64,000 nt of DNA, taken from the NCBI GenBank assembly GCA_028687335.1, contig JAQUAI010000007.1, positions 62,001 to 126,000 on the forward strand. Reading direction: 5' to 3'. The notes beneath the pieces were generated by a model. The model was not told the origin of the DNA and ran no database searches. It was given only the letters and a program-made list of their open reading frames with translations. Numbering within the stretch: position 1 is the first letter of the stretch; each line of letters begins with the position of its first letter. This stretch comes from Gallionella sp. (GTDB lineage Bacteria; Pseudomonadota; Gammaproteobacteria; Burkholderiales; Gallionellaceae). Of the stretch, positions 12,159 to 21,631 are shown piece after piece. Made by a program: the position numbers and the translations under genes.

Positions 12159-13529
12159 TTATCCCCGCAAAGTCTGAATTAGTATTTTGTAATCCATATC
12201 AATTTTGCTATCACTTTTCCTTAATTCTGCCACCATCTTACAGCCATGAATCACGGTAGTGTGATCTTTTCCCCCAAAGGACAAACCAATTTCAGGGAGA
12301 CTCATACTCGTTAATTCTCTAGCTAATGCCATCGCCATTTGACGAGGACGACTCAGATTTCGAGTTCTCTTTTTTGAGAGCATTTCAACTAGTTTTATCC
12401 GATAAAAATCAGCAACTGTCTTTTGAATGTTTTCTATCGAAATTTGCCGACTTTGTGCAACCAATAAATCTTTTAATGCTTCGCGTGCTGTATCAACAGT
12501 AATTGTGCAGCGGTGAAACTTTGCGTAAGCCTCAACACGTTTTAGTGCACCTTCAAGTTCACGTATGTTGGAATTCACATGTTTTGCGATAAAAAAAGCG
12601 ACATTTTCATCAAGCGTATAACCAGCGAGATGAGCTTTTTTAATCAAAATAGCTACTCGCATTTCAAGCTCGGGAGGCTCTATAGCAACCGTTAATCCCC
12701 AACCAAAGCGTGAAACAAGACGAGTTTCCAAACCAGTGATATCTTTTGGGAACGTATCGCTAGTTAAAATTACTTGTTTGTGTGCATCAACTAGTGTGTT
12801 AAATGCATAGAAAAACTCTTCTTGAGTTTTGGTTTTACCGGCAAAAAACTGAATATCGTCAATTACTAACAAATCAAGAGAATGGTAATACTGCTTAAAC
12901 TCTTCGAATTTATTAGATTGGTAAGCACGTACTACATCTGAAACATAACGCTCAGAATGCATATAGCAAATTTTAGATTGGGAATTAACCTTTTTGATCT
13001 GGTTTGCAATCGCTTGAGCTAGGTGAGTTTTACCTAGACCAACACCACCATAGATGAAAAGTGGGTTGTAAGACGACCCTGATAATTCAGCAACTTGTGT
13101 TGCAGCAGCAAAAGCTAATTGGTTTGCTTTTCCTGTTACAAAGTTTTCAAACGTCAACGAGTTATTTAATTTGCCATAACCACGAACTGCTGAGTTTATG
13201 GGAATTTCTGGTTTGTTAACCGCAGGGACTTCTCTGACATTAAGTTTTGGTACTGGATTAGTTGCAGAAATTGTCTCTGGAACATCAGTTTCTACTACCC
13301 GAAAATCAAAAGAAGGGGTGTTAGAAAGAGCTCGGGTAGCTTGTTTTTGTATTTCTGGAAAAAATCGATCTTGAACCACTTTTAGTGTAAAGCTATTGGG
13401 AGCAGACAAAATGAAGATCCCATTTTCAGCTTTTAGCCCCAAGGGTTTAATCCATGAATTATATTGTTGTGGAGGTAAGCTCTTTTTGAATTCGAGCAGA
13501 CAGTCGTCCCAGAAAGGAATTTCTTGCAT
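12159..13529 (-). CDS. dnaA: Chromosomal replication initiator DnaA
   Basis: 456 residues. Domain I (residues 1-80, FWDDCLLEFKKSLPPQQYNSWIKPL) is followed by a variable linker and the AAA+ domain with Walker A GGVGLGKT (161-168) and Walker B VIDDIQF. The C-terminal DNA-binding domain carries the signature SFGGKDHTTVIHGC. DnaA binds the DnaA boxes downstream to open the origin. It is transcribed leftward from the gap that divides it from rpmH. Confidence 0.98.
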   Translation of the reverse strand: MQEIPFWDDCLLEFKKSLPPQQYNSWIKPLGLKAENGIFILSAPNSFTLKVVQDRFFPEIQKQATRALSNTPSFDFRVVETDVPETISATNPVPKLNVREVPAVNKPEIPINSAVRGYGKLNNSLTFENFVTGKANQLAFAAATQVAELSGSSYNPLFIYGGVGLGKTHLAQAIANQIKKVNSQSKICYMHSERYVSDVVRAYQSNKFEEFKQYYHSLDLLVIDDIQFFAGKTKTQEEFFYAFNTLVDAHKQVILTSDTFPKDITGLETRLVSRFGWGLTVAIEPPELEMRVAILIKKAHLAGYTLDENVAFFIAKHVNSNIRELEGALKRVEAYAKFHRCTITVDTAREALKDLLVAQSRQISIENIQKTVADFYRIKLVEMLSKKRTRNLSRPRQMAMALARELTSMSLPEIGLSFGGKDHTTVIHGCKMVAELRKSDSKIDMDYKILIQTLRG

Positions 13530-13596
13530 AATTTATGGGATAAGGTAGAACTCAAAATAGGGATATTGGGAGACATTCTACAGCGACCAACCAAAC

Positions 13597-13605
13597 TTAT
13601 CCACA
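13597..13605 (+). promoter_or_regulatory. DnaA box upstream of dnaA
   Basis: TTATCCACA is a perfect DnaA box about 70 bases upstream of the dnaA start and 21 bases before the rpmH -35. On the minus strand a -10-like TAGAAT lies between it and dnaA. It probably mediates DnaA autorepression. Confidence 0.75.
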
Positions 13606-13625
13606 GGCAAAAAGCTTAAATTAGC

Positions 13626-13654
13626 TTGACAGAATCAAGCTAAGGCTTTGTAAT
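13626..13654 (+). promoter_or_regulatory. Sigma-70 promoter of rpmH
   Basis: TTGACA (13626-13631), a 17-base spacer, then TGTAAT (13649-13654), 11 of 12 consensus positions. It sits 32 bases before the rpmH start and would drive the rpmH-rnpA-yidD-yidC-mnmE run. Confidence 0.85.
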
Positions 13655-13686
13655 GCCGCGTTTTACGATTTACTAAGGAAAATAAC

Positions 13687-13821
13687 ATGAAACGCACATA
13701 CCAACCTTCCGTTACCCGCAGGAAACGCACGCATGGCTTTTTGGTTCGCATGAAGACACGCGGTGGTCGAGCCGTAATCAATGCACGCCGCGCTAAAGGC
13801 CGTGCTCGACTTGCTGTCTAA
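13687..13821 (+). CDS. rpmH: 50S ribosomal protein L34
   Basis: 44 residues: [18 protein letters not shown] then [19 protein letters not shown]. This is the complete, extremely conserved L34 sequence of the large ribosomal subunit, and it is shorter than most gene finders' cut-off. It lies behind a near-consensus promoter, and its stop codon overlaps the likely start region of rnpA. Confidence 0.98.
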   Translation: MKRTYQPSVTRRKRTHGFLVRMKTRGGRAVINARRAKGRARLAV

Positions 13822-14173
13822 CGAAAAAGAGTCTTTTTCATCAGCGCAACGTTTATTGCGCGAAAATGGTTTTGATCGGGTTATGAACGCTCGGAAAATA
13901 TCGGATAAACACTTCTTGGTATTTTTCGTCAAAAACAACCAGACTGAGGCTAGGCTGGGCATTGTTGTAGCAAAAAGAGTATTGGCACTTGCAACGGCAC
14001 GAAATCGAGCGAAAAGAAAGATACGCGAAACTTTTCGTCGACACTCAATCCGAAAAATGGGGCTTGATATTGTTGTTATGATTAAGCCCGCTTTTGCCAA
14101 TTTGAAGGCAGAATGCGAGCCTCAAGATCTGTCGCGCTTACTGACTCAATTGGAGCAACGATGGGCAGAATAA
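13811..14173 (+). CDS. rnpA: Ribonuclease P protein component
   Basis: RnpA assists the catalytic RNase P RNA in maturing tRNA 5' ends. The RNR motif region is present ([27 protein letters not shown]). I chose the TTG at 13811, which gives 120 residues and places the conserved SSAQRLL near the N-terminus as in E. coli. An in-frame ATG at 13781 inside rpmH would add ten residues. Either start overlaps rpmH, and the end overlaps yidD by 13 bases. Confidence 0.9.
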   Translation: MLSNEKESFSSAQRLLRENGFDRVMNARKISDKHFLVFFVKNNQTEARLGIVVAKRVLALATARNRAKRKIRETFRRHSIRKMGLDIVVMIKPAFANLKAECEPQDLSRLLTQLEQRWAE

Positions 14174-14370
14174 TAATTGCTCTGATACGTGGCTACCAGT
14201 ATCTGTTGAGCCCGTTAAAACCGCCAACATGCAGGTTTGTTCCAACATGCTCTCATTACGCTTGCGATGCAATTCAGCGTCATGGAATGCTTAAGGGCGG
14301 GTGGCTCAGTTTAAAAAGAGTGCTACGGTGTCATCCTTGGAATGCCGGCGGCTACGACCCGGCTCCTTAA
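14161..14370 (+). CDS. yidD: Membrane protein insertion efficiency factor YidD
   Basis: 69 residues from the ATG at 14161: [29 protein letters not shown] is the haemolytic-like YidD motif with three conserved cysteines, ending [12 protein letters not shown]. It is a small, amphipathic inner-membrane-associated factor thought to help YidC-dependent insertion. An upstream in-frame ATG (14113) would add residues that do not resemble the family. The start lies inside rnpA and the stop is 16 bases before yidC. Confidence 0.93.
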   Translation: MGRIIIALIRGYQYLLSPLKPPTCRFVPTCSHYACDAIQRHGMLKGGWLSLKRVLRCHPWNAGGYDPAP

Positions 14371-14386
14371 ACTATCGGGTTATCTC

Positions 14387-16024
14387 ATGGAACTACAGCG
14401 GCTTTTTCTGTTTTTGATTTTTTCTTTCTCGCTTGTGCTGGTATGGGATGGATGGCAGCGATACCAACATCCTGAAAATTATGTTCAAGTCGAACCTGTA
14501 AGCCAAAACACTCCGGCAGCAAAGCCCGCACAACTTGCAGACCGTGCGGCACTTACACCGCAGGTATCGGTCAAGCAAGAGGGAAAGATACTTCATGTAA
14601 AGACCGATTTACTGGACGCTGAAATTAGCTCGGTGGGCGGAGATATCGTTCGCTTGTCCCTGTTGAAACATCCCGATGTAGAAGATAAAAACAAACCGCT
14701 CGTTTTGTTTGAACGTGGCGAGGGAACGCATAATTACACGGCACAAAGCGGTCTTCTCGGGCAAGGCTTGCCCAATCACAACACTTTGTTTGTGGCTGAG
14801 CAGGAAAAGTATCAACTGGCTGATAATCAGGACAAAGTTCAAGTACGTCTAGTTGCCGAAGGCTCGTCGCCTTTACGCGTGATAAAACTTATTACTTTTC
14901 ATAAAGATAGCTATCTGATTGACATCGATTATGAGCTTGAAAATACAAGCGCACAGCCGATAAGCACAAGCGCATATTTCCAATTGGTCAGGGATGGCAA
15001 TAGCCCTAAAGGAAGCTCCGCAATGCTGCCTACCTATACGGGCGCGGCGGTGTATACGGATAAAGAAAAATTCCAAAAAGTCGACTTTAGTACCATTGAA
15101 AAAGGTAAGACCGAATATCCAAAAAGGGCTGAAGATGGCTGGATAGCAATGCTTCAGCACTATTTTGTTTCTGCTTGGTTACCAAAAGACAAAACAGACC
15201 GCGAATACTTTACCCGTCAGCTGGATGGCGGTTTATATGCTGCGGGTGTTGTTTTGGCAGAGCAGTCTATTGCTGCTGGAGGAAAGGCGGTAGTTGGAAC
15301 GGTTTTATATGCTGGTCCTGCTAGCTCGACGCTAGATGATGTGGCTCCAGGGCTGGGACTGACAGTGGATTATGGTTGGTTAACTGTAATTGCGACCCCC
15401 TTGTTTTGGGCAATGTCATTATTCAATGACTTGGTGCACAACTGGGGTATTGCCATCATCCTGCTGACTATCTTGATCAAGCTGGTGTTTTTCCCTTTGT
15501 CTGCCGCAAGCTATCGCTCCATGGCGAAAATGCGTGTGGTTGCGCCAAAACTGGAAAAAATCAAGCAGCAATATGGTGATGATCGCGAGCAGTTAAATCG
15601 TGCCATGATGGAACTCTACAAGACCGAGAAAATTAATCCTTTGGGTGGCTGCCTGCCGGTTTTGATTCAAATCCCAGTATTCATTGCGCTATATTGGGCG
15701 ATCTTATCAAGCGTTGAAATGCGTTATGCGCCATTCTTTGGTTGGATAACTGACCTTTCCTCTGCCGACCCTTACTACATTTTGCCGCTAATTATGGGTA
15801 TTAGTATGATCGTGCAAATGAGGCTTAACCCGACCCCGCCGGATCCGTTACAAGCCAAAATCATGCAAATTATGCCGATTGCCTTTAGCGTAATTTTCTT
15901 CTTTTTCCCTGCTGGCTTGGTGTTGTATTCCATCGTGAACAACCTGCTTTCAATTGCTCAGCAGTGGTATATCACGCACGCTACCGATGTCGAAGCTAAG
16001 GCTGCCGCAACAAGCAAGCGCTGA
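14387..16024 (+). CDS. yidC: Membrane protein insertase YidC
   Basis: 545 residues, the normal Gram-negative length. An N-terminal membrane anchor (LFLFLIFSFSLVLVWDGW) precedes a large periplasmic beta domain, then the conserved five-helix insertase core begins near GWLTVIATPLFWAM. The core carries WGIAIILLTILIKLVFFPLS and GGCLPVLIQIPVFIALYWAI. It inserts ATP synthase subunits a and c among others, which are encoded downstream. The start at 14387 places the anchor at the N-terminus. The 3' end overlaps mnmE by 38 bases. Confidence 0.97.
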   Translation: MELQRLFLFLIFSFSLVLVWDGWQRYQHPENYVQVEPVSQNTPAAKPAQLADRAALTPQVSVKQEGKILHVKTDLLDAEISSVGGDIVRLSLLKHPDVEDKNKPLVLFERGEGTHNYTAQSGLLGQGLPNHNTLFVAEQEKYQLADNQDKVQVRLVAEGSSPLRVIKLITFHKDSYLIDIDYELENTSAQPISTSAYFQLVRDGNSPKGSSAMLPTYTGAAVYTDKEKFQKVDFSTIEKGKTEYPKRAEDGWIAMLQHYFVSAWLPKDKTDREYFTRQLDGGLYAAGVVLAEQSIAAGGKAVVGTVLYAGPASSTLDDVAPGLGLTVDYGWLTVIATPLFWAMSLFNDLVHNWGIAIILLTILIKLVFFPLSAASYRSMAKMRVVAPKLEKIKQQYGDDREQLNRAMMELYKTEKINPLGGCLPVLIQIPVFIALYWAILSSVEMRYAPFFGWITDLSSADPYYILPLIMGISMIVQMRLNPTPPDPLQAKIMQIMPIAFSVIFFFFPAGLVLYSIVNNLLSIAQQWYITHATDVEAKAAATSKR

Positions 16025-17345
16025 CACTATTGCTGCAATCGCCTCGGCGCAAGGTCGAGGCGGGGTTGGCATCATTCGCATCTCTGGATGCGGTCTAGAA
16101 AAAATTATTGAAACTGTCGTGGGGCGTACGCTTGTGCCGCGCCACGCAACCCTATGCGAGTTTTCGGGCGCACAGGGTTCCTTGATTGACACTGGCATCG
16201 CTATTTTCTTTCCGTCCCCCCATTCTTATACGGGTGAGGATGTGTTGGAGTTGCAGGGGCATGGTGGTTCAGCTGTTATGCAGTTGGTGTTGAACCGTTG
16301 TTTGGATTTGGGTGCACGGCTCGCGCGTCCGGGCGAATTCACGGAGCGAGCTTTTCTTAATGGCAAGATGGACTTGGCCCAGGCGGAAAGCGTTGCAGAC
16401 CTAATTGAGGCCAACACCGCTCAGGCCGCTGCCAGCGCGGCAAGATCCTTGCGGGGAGAGTTTTCAGATGCGATACAGGCGCTTATTGATCGGTTGATTT
16501 ATTTGCGGATGCTGGTCGAAGCGATGCTTGATTTTCCAGAAGAGCAGATCGACCGAACAGATATTGAGCTGCGCAACCGACTACTCACGGAATTGGAGAA
16601 TAGTTTACAGGCCACGCTAGATCGTGCGAAGCAGGGGAGTTTACTGCGCGAGGGTGCGCATATCGCTATTGTGGGGCAGCCTAACGTTGGCAAGTCGAGT
16701 TTGTTGAATAAGCTCTCGGGGGAAGATATTGCTTTGGTTAGTGATATTCCCGGAACGACCCGAGATGTTATTCGTCAGGCGATACAAATAAACGGAATTC
16801 CCTTACACATCATGGATACTGCCGGGGTGCGAGAAACCAGCGATGCGGTGGAAAACATGGGAATTGAGCGGGCCAAGGCAACTGCGCACGCGGCAGACCT
16901 TGTACTGCTGATGGTGGATGTAACTCAAGGTGATCCGGCCAAAAATCTAGCGCTGTTGGTAGGAGTTCCCCGCTCGGCACGAACTATCGTCGTATTGAAT
17001 AAAATAGATGCTGGTCAAGTAACACCATTTGATACTCAGGGCATCCCCTTGGTTTGTATGTCAGTTAAAACGGGGCAGGGGTTGGATCAATTGCGCGGTG
17101 AAATACTAAAAGCAATTGGCTGGCAGGAAACAGAAAGTGGCGCATTCATGGCAAGAGAGCGCCATTTGCGCGCACTGTATCAAGCCCAAAGCCATCTTTT
17201 TGCTGCTGCGGGCGTCGTTGCGCAAGACGAATTATTTGCCGAGGAATTACGGCAAACCCAAGATGCACTATCCGAAATTTTAGGTGAGTTTACCCCTGAT
17301 GACTTATTGGGTGAGGTGTTCAGTCGCTTTTGCATTGGGAAATAA
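15987..17345 (+). CDS. mnmE: tRNA modification GTPase MnmE
   Basis: 452 residues from the ATG at 15987, inside the end of yidC. With MnmG it installs the carboxymethylaminomethyl group on wobble uridine 34. The N-terminal formyl-THF-binding domain contains DTIAAIASAQGRGGVGIIRISG. The G domain has G1 GQPNVGKSS, G3 DTAG and G4 NKID. The C-terminus ends FCIGK with the essential cysteine. Its partner mnmG follows after 103 bases that hold a parS site and a promoter. The exact start is less sure because of the overlap. Confidence 0.95.
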   Translation: MSKLRLPQQASADTIAAIASAQGRGGVGIIRISGCGLEKIIETVVGRTLVPRHATLCEFSGAQGSLIDTGIAIFFPSPHSYTGEDVLELQGHGGSAVMQLVLNRCLDLGARLARPGEFTERAFLNGKMDLAQAESVADLIEANTAQAAASAARSLRGEFSDAIQALIDRLIYLRMLVEAMLDFPEEQIDRTDIELRNRLLTELENSLQATLDRAKQGSLLREGAHIAIVGQPNVGKSSLLNKLSGEDIALVSDIPGTTRDVIRQAIQINGIPLHIMDTAGVRETSDAVENMGIERAKATAHAADLVLLMVDVTQGDPAKNLALLVGVPRSARTIVVLNKIDAGQVTPFDTQGIPLVCMSVKTGQGLDQLRGEILKAIGWQETESGAFMARERHLRALYQAQSHLFAAAGVVAQDELFAEELRQTQDALSEILGEFTPDDLLGEVFSRFCIGK

Positions 17346-17371
17346 CAAGATCACAAGCTTGGCGAGTTGAT

Positions 17372-17387
17372 TGTTTCACGTGAAACA
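17372..17387. promoter_or_regulatory. parS centromere site 2
   Basis: TGTTTCACGTGAAACA is a perfect 16-bp match to the parS consensus. It lies between mnmE and mnmG, about 5.3 kb from the candidate oriC and 2.6 kb from parA-parB. Confidence 0.97.
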
Positions 17388-17393
17388 ACGAGT

Positions 17394-17422
17394 TTGGGAT
17401 TATCAAAGCCCTGTTGTATGAT
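17394..17422 (+). promoter_or_regulatory. Promoter of mnmG
   Basis: TTGGGA, a 17-base spacer and TATGAT (17417-17422) lie 27 bases before the mnmG start and 7 bases after the parS site. ParB binding and spreading could therefore touch this promoter. Confidence 0.7.
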
Positions 17423-17448
17423 GCGCGTCCTTCTTTGGCGGCAACAAC

Positions 17449-19347
17449 ATGAGTTATACGGGCGAATTTGATGTAATCGTTATTGGTGGTGGGCATGCGG
17501 GGGCCGAGGCAGCGCTGGCCAGCGCGCGAACGGGCTCTTCTACTTTGTTGATTACACACAATATTGAAACGCTTGGGCAAATGTCGTGTAATCCCTCAAT
17601 TGGCGGTATCGGTAAGGGGCATTTAGTCAAAGAGGTGGATGCGCTGAGTGGCGCTATGGCTGCGGCAACGGATGAGGCAGGAATTCAATTTCGTATTTTG
17701 AACGCCAGCAAAGGTCCCGCCGTGCGAGCCACGCGGGCGCAAGCGGATAGAGTGTTGTATCGGCAGGCAATTCGGACCCGCTTGGAAAATCAGGCCAACT
17801 TGAGCCTGTTTCAACAGTCAGTAGAAGGTGTGCTGCTGGAAAATGGGCGTGCGTGCGGTGTTACGACCAAGCTCGGCTTGCGTTTTCGGGCGAAAAGCGT
17901 GGTGCTGACCGCTGGAACATTTTTGTCCGGGCTAATTCATGTTGGACAATCCAACTATCCCGCTGGACGGGCGGGGGATCCCGCATCAATTGGGTTGGCA
18001 GAAAATCTGCGCGATTTAGGGCTGCCCATCGGACGGCTAAAAACAGGTACGCCGCCGCGCATTGATGGTAGAACAATCGACTTTTCGGTGATGCAAGAGC
18101 AGCCAGGAGATACGCCAGTTCCAGTATTTTCTTTTTTGGGAAATGCGGCGCAACATCCCAAGCAATTGCCGTGTTGGATTACGGAAACCAACGTTAGAAC
18201 GCATGACATTATTCGTGCCGGATTAGATCGCTCGCCCTTGTTTACGGGGGTTATTGAGGGTGTTGGCCCCCGTTATTGCCCTTCAATCGAAGATAAAATT
18301 ACCCGCTTTGCCGACAAACAGTCTCATCAAATATTTCTTGAGCCGGAAGGCTTAACTACGCACGAAATTTACCCGAACGGCATATCGACCAGTTTGCCCT
18401 ATGATGTTCAGCTTGATCTGGTTCGTTCGATTCGAGGTATGGAAAATGCGCATATCCTGCGACCCGGATATGCAATTGAATACGACTATTTTGATCCGCG
18501 CGGGCTGAAGCGGTCACTTGAAACCAAGGCAATCTCAGGGTTGTTTTTTGCCGGTCAGATCAATGGTACAACTGGGTATGAAGAGGCCGCTGCACAAGGT
18601 TTGCTGGCGGGTGCAAATGCGGCACTATTCGCGCAAGAAAAGGAATCTTGGTGTCCGGCGCGAGATGAAGCTTACCTTGGAGTTATGGTGGATGACTTAA
18701 CCACGCGCGGTGTGACTGAGCCATATCGAATGTTCACCAGCCGTGCGGAATATCGACTTCAGTTACGTGAAGATAATGCTGATTTGAGGTTGACAGAAAT
18801 CGGGCGAAAGCTGGGCTTGGTGGATGATATTCGCTGGGTGGCGTTCGATAAGAAGCGCGAGGCGATTGCCAAAGAGCAGGAGCGGTTGCGCAGTATTTGG
18901 GTTAATCCGATGTTGCTCCCCCCCGAAAAGGCGACTGCACTATTAGGTAAGCCCATAGAGCGAGAGTATTCTCTATACGAATTATTGCGGCGCCCCGATG
19001 TGAGCTATGCTGTACTCATGCAACTGCCCGGTGCAGGCGAATCGCAGGATGCCGAGGTGAGTGAGCAGGTTGAAACACAAGCTAAATATGCCGGATATAT
19101 TGAAAGACAGCGCGAAGAAATTGTGCGAGGTTTGGGACAGGAGTCGTTAAAACTCCCGCTGGACTTTGATTATCGTGAAGTACGTGGCTTGTCGATAGAA
19201 GCGCAGCAAAGACTGAATCAACACAAGCCGGAAACGATAGGGCAGGCTGGAAGAATATCTGGGATTACTCCCGCTACGGTGTCGCTGTTGCTAGTCCATT
19301 TAAAACGCGGATTTTGCGTGCCGCAACAAGCAGAAAAACAAACATGA
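17449..19347 (+). CDS. mnmG: tRNA uridine-5-carboxymethylaminomethyl modification enzyme MnmG
   Basis: 632 residues, the long MnmG/GidA form. The FAD-binding motif [17 protein letters not shown] is at the N-terminus, followed by [26 protein letters not shown] sequence. The C-terminal helical domain that binds MnmE ends in the [16 protein letters not shown] motif. It works with MnmE at tRNA wobble U34. The stop overlaps the rsmG start (ATGA), so this is the mnmG-rsmG-parA-parB operon found near many bacterial origins. Confidence 0.98.
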   Translation: MSYTGEFDVIVIGGGHAGAEAALASARTGSSTLLITHNIETLGQMSCNPSIGGIGKGHLVKEVDALSGAMAAATDEAGIQFRILNASKGPAVRATRAQADRVLYRQAIRTRLENQANLSLFQQSVEGVLLENGRACGVTTKLGLRFRAKSVVLTAGTFLSGLIHVGQSNYPAGRAGDPASIGLAENLRDLGLPIGRLKTGTPPRIDGRTIDFSVMQEQPGDTPVPVFSFLGNAAQHPKQLPCWITETNVRTHDIIRAGLDRSPLFTGVIEGVGPRYCPSIEDKITRFADKQSHQIFLEPEGLTTHEIYPNGISTSLPYDVQLDLVRSIRGMENAHILRPGYAIEYDYFDPRGLKRSLETKAISGLFFAGQINGTTGYEEAAAQGLLAGANAALFAQEKESWCPARDEAYLGVMVDDLTTRGVTEPYRMFTSRAEYRLQLREDNADLRLTEIGRKLGLVDDIRWVAFDKKREAIAKEQERLRSIWVNPMLLPPEKATALLGKPIEREYSLYELLRRPDVSYAVLMQLPGAGESQDAEVSEQVETQAKYAGYIERQREEIVRGLGQESLKLPLDFDYREVRGLSIEAQQRLNQHKPETIGQAGRISGITPATVSLLLVHLKRGFCVPQQAEKQT

Positions 19348-19979
19348 CCGAACGCGACTTATTTCGTCGGGGAGCGGGAAAGCTAGGCATTGATGTTTCC
19401 GAGCAAGAGCAGGAGCAACTATTAGCTTACTTGGCATTGCTGCATAAATGGAACAAGGTTTATAACCTGACCGCAATTCGTGACCCTCGGGAAATGGTAA
19501 GCCATCACTTACTAGATAGCTTGGCTGTTTTGCCGCACCTTTGGCCGGAAAAATGGTTGGATGTGGGCTGTGGTGGTGGCTTGCCGGGAATTGTTCTAGC
19601 TGTCATGCGACCGAACTGGGAATTCTCATTGTTGGATAGCAATAGCAAAAAAACCAGCTTTGTGCAGCAGGCTGTGATTGAGTTGGGTTTGGGTAATGTG
19701 AGTGTTTACTGTGAGCGTATCGAAAGCTGGCAAACAAAAACTCGCTTTGACGGGATTATTTCCCGAGCGTTTACTGATCTGGGTGAGTTTTTGCGGAGCA
19801 CTCAGCACTTGCTGGCTGAGCATGGTCGTTGGGCGGCAATGAAAGGGGTGGCCGAGAAGGAATTGGCCAGAGTTCCGGCGGGATGTCGGGTTGAGCGTAT
19901 CGTTACGTTACAGGTGCCGGATCTAAATGCGGCACGAAGCTTGGTGATTGCGACAAGCAGGGAGAGTGAGGCAGCATGA
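19344..19979 (+). CDS. rsmG: 16S rRNA m7G527 methyltransferase RsmG
   Basis: 211 residues starting at the ATGA overlap with mnmG. It adds the N7 methyl group at G527 of 16S rRNA. The SAM-binding motif is [17 protein letters not shown], and the upstream segment [26 protein letters not shown] is diagnostic. The gene ends in a second ATGA overlap with parA, so all three neighbours are translationally coupled. Confidence 0.97.
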   Translation: MTERDLFRRGAGKLGIDVSEQEQEQLLAYLALLHKWNKVYNLTAIRDPREMVSHHLLDSLAVLPHLWPEKWLDVGCGGGLPGIVLAVMRPNWEFSLLDSNSKKTSFVQQAVIELGLGNVSVYCERIESWQTKTRFDGIISRAFTDLGEFLRSTQHLLAEHGRWAAMKGVAEKELARVPAGCRVERIVTLQVPDLNAARSLVIATSRESEAA

Positions 19980-20758
19980 CTAAAATTTTAGCCATAACCA
20001 ACCAAAAAGGCGGGGTCGGTAAAACTACAACAACGGTAAATCTGGCTGCCAGCTTGGCTGCGATGAAGCAGCGGGTGTTATTGGTTGATCTTGATCCGCA
20101 AGGTAATGCCACAATGGGTAGTGGCATTGATAAGCGTGACTTGCAAGCCAGCGTTTATGACGTTTTATTGGGTAGCAAAACGATCGCGCAAGCGCGCGCG
20201 CGCTCTGGCCCTGGGGAATATGATTTACTGCCGGCAAACCGTGATTTGGCGGGTGCTGAGATCGAGTTGGTTGATGTGGCGCAACGTGAAACGCGCTTAC
20301 GTGATGCAATTCAAGCCATTGCGGGCGAGTACGATTACGTTTTGATCGACTGTCCGCCCGCATTGAACTTGCTAACCTTGAATGGCCTGTGTGCGGCCAA
20401 GTCGGTGATGATCCCGATGCAATGCGAGTATTACGCATTGGAGGGGCTGAGTGATCTGGTAAATACTATACGCAAAGTGCGTGCAAATCTGAACCCGGAG
20501 TTGGAAATAGAAGGTCTATTGCGCACCATGTTTGATCCGCGCAACACCTTGGCGCAACAAGTTTCCGACCAGCTTCAGGAGCACTTTGGCAACAAAGTTT
20601 ATCGCACCGTCATTCCTCGCAATGTACGTCTGGCAGAGGCGCCGAGTTATGGTGTGCCAGTGTTATGCCATGACAAGGCATCCAAGGGTACGCAAGCCTA
20701 TTTGGCGCTGGCGGGCGAACTATTGAATAACGCAGCGCAAAGCGCGGCATCGGCATAA
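19976..20758 (+). CDS. parA: Chromosome partitioning ATPase ParA/Soj
   Basis: 260 residues. The deviant Walker A motif is KGGVGKTTTTVNLAASL, Walker A' is LLVDLDPQGNATMGSG and Walker B is VLIDCPPALNLLTLN. It forms ATP-bound dimers on the nucleoid and moves ParB-parS complexes. The parB partner starts 9 bases downstream, and two parS sites are within 10 kb, so the system is complete. It differs clearly from the second ParA-like protein at 32.1 kb. Confidence 0.97.
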   Translation: MTKILAITNQKGGVGKTTTTVNLAASLAAMKQRVLLVDLDPQGNATMGSGIDKRDLQASVYDVLLGSKTIAQARARSGPGEYDLLPANRDLAGAEIELVDVAQRETRLRDAIQAIAGEYDYVLIDCPPALNLLTLNGLCAAKSVMIPMQCEYYALEGLSDLVNTIRKVRANLNPELEIEGLLRTMFDPRNTLAQQVSDQLQEHFGNKVYRTVIPRNVRLAEAPSYGVPVLCHDKASKGTQAYLALAGELLNNAAQSAASA

Positions 20759-20767
20759 GGAATCAAC

Positions 20768-21631
20768 ATGGCAACAAAACAACACAAAGGTTTGGGGCGC
20801 GGGCTTGATGCGCTGCTATCGGGTAGCAAAAGCGAAAAAGATGACGTATTGCGTGACTTGAATGTCACGTTACTCAAACCTGGGAAATACCAGCCGCGCT
20901 CACAAATGGATGAGTCATCTTTGAATGACCTAGCCTCGTCCATCAAAGCGCAGGGCATCATGCAACCAATTCTGGTGCGCCAATTGGTGGATAGTAGCTA
21001 CGAAATTATTGCGGGTGAACGACGTTGGCGTGCCGCGCAAATCGCCGGACTGACCCACGTACCCGTATTAGTGCGTAGCGTGCCGGACAATGCCGCATTG
21101 GCGATGGCGCTGATTGAAAATATTCAGCGTGAAAACCTGAATCCGCTGGAAGAAGCTGTTGGTATTCAGCGCCTGATTGACGAATTCAAAATGACGCACC
21201 AAGTAGCGGCGGATGCTGTGGGTCGCTCGCGCAGCGCGGCCAGCAATTTGCTGCGTTTGCTTAAGCTGCCGCAAACTGTTCAGGCGATGTTGATGGAGGG
21301 CAAGCTGGATATGGGGCATGCCCGTGCGCTGCTTCCTTTGGAGCCGGCGCAGCAAATTTTGTTAGCCAACAAAATTGTGTTGGATGGCCTGTCTGTGCGG
21401 GAGGCCGAGCAATTGGTGCAAGCGCAAGATTCCGCAGAGGCGAGGGCTTTGCGTAAAGCAAAACCTAAAGCCAACAACGACACATTGCGGTTGCAGGAAG
21501 AAATTAGTGCAGTGTTGGGAACGAAGGTCGAAATTAAATCCGGCAGCAAAGGTGCCGGTAAACTGGTGATCTCATACGGAGATCATGACCAACTCGACGG
21601 GCTACTAAACCGCTTGGGAAAGGCGCAGTAA
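20768..21631 (+). CDS. parB: Chromosome partitioning protein ParB
   Basis: 287 residues. The N-terminus KGLGRGLDALL is the ParA-stimulating segment. The CTPase/ParB-N domain includes PRSQMDESSLNDLASSI, QPILVRQ and the arginine patch GERRWRAAQIAGL. A helix-turn-helix (HQVAADAVGRSRSAASNLLRLLKLP) recognises parS, and a C-terminal dimerisation domain follows. It loads as a CTP-dependent clamp at the parS sites at 10.8 and 17.4 kb. Confidence 0.97.
   Translation: MATKQHKGLGRGLDALLSGSKSEKDDVLRDLNVTLLKPGKYQPRSQMDESSLNDLASSIKAQGIMQPILVRQLVDSSYEIIAGERRWRAAQIAGLTHVPVLVRSVPDNAALAMALIENIQRENLNPLEEAVGIQRLIDEFKMTHQVAADAVGRSRSAASNLLRLLKLPQTVQAMLMEGKLDMGHARALLPLEPAQQILLANKIVLDGLSVREAEQLVQAQDSAEARALRKAKPKANNDTLRLQEEISAVLGTKVEIKSGSKGAGKLVISYGDHDQLDGLLNRLGKAQ

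Noticed and set aside
13530-13686. oriC in the dnaA-rpmH gap.
   Set aside because: Only one DnaA box and no pronounced AT-rich unwinding region; the dnaA-dnaN gap is better supported, though this stays the alternative.
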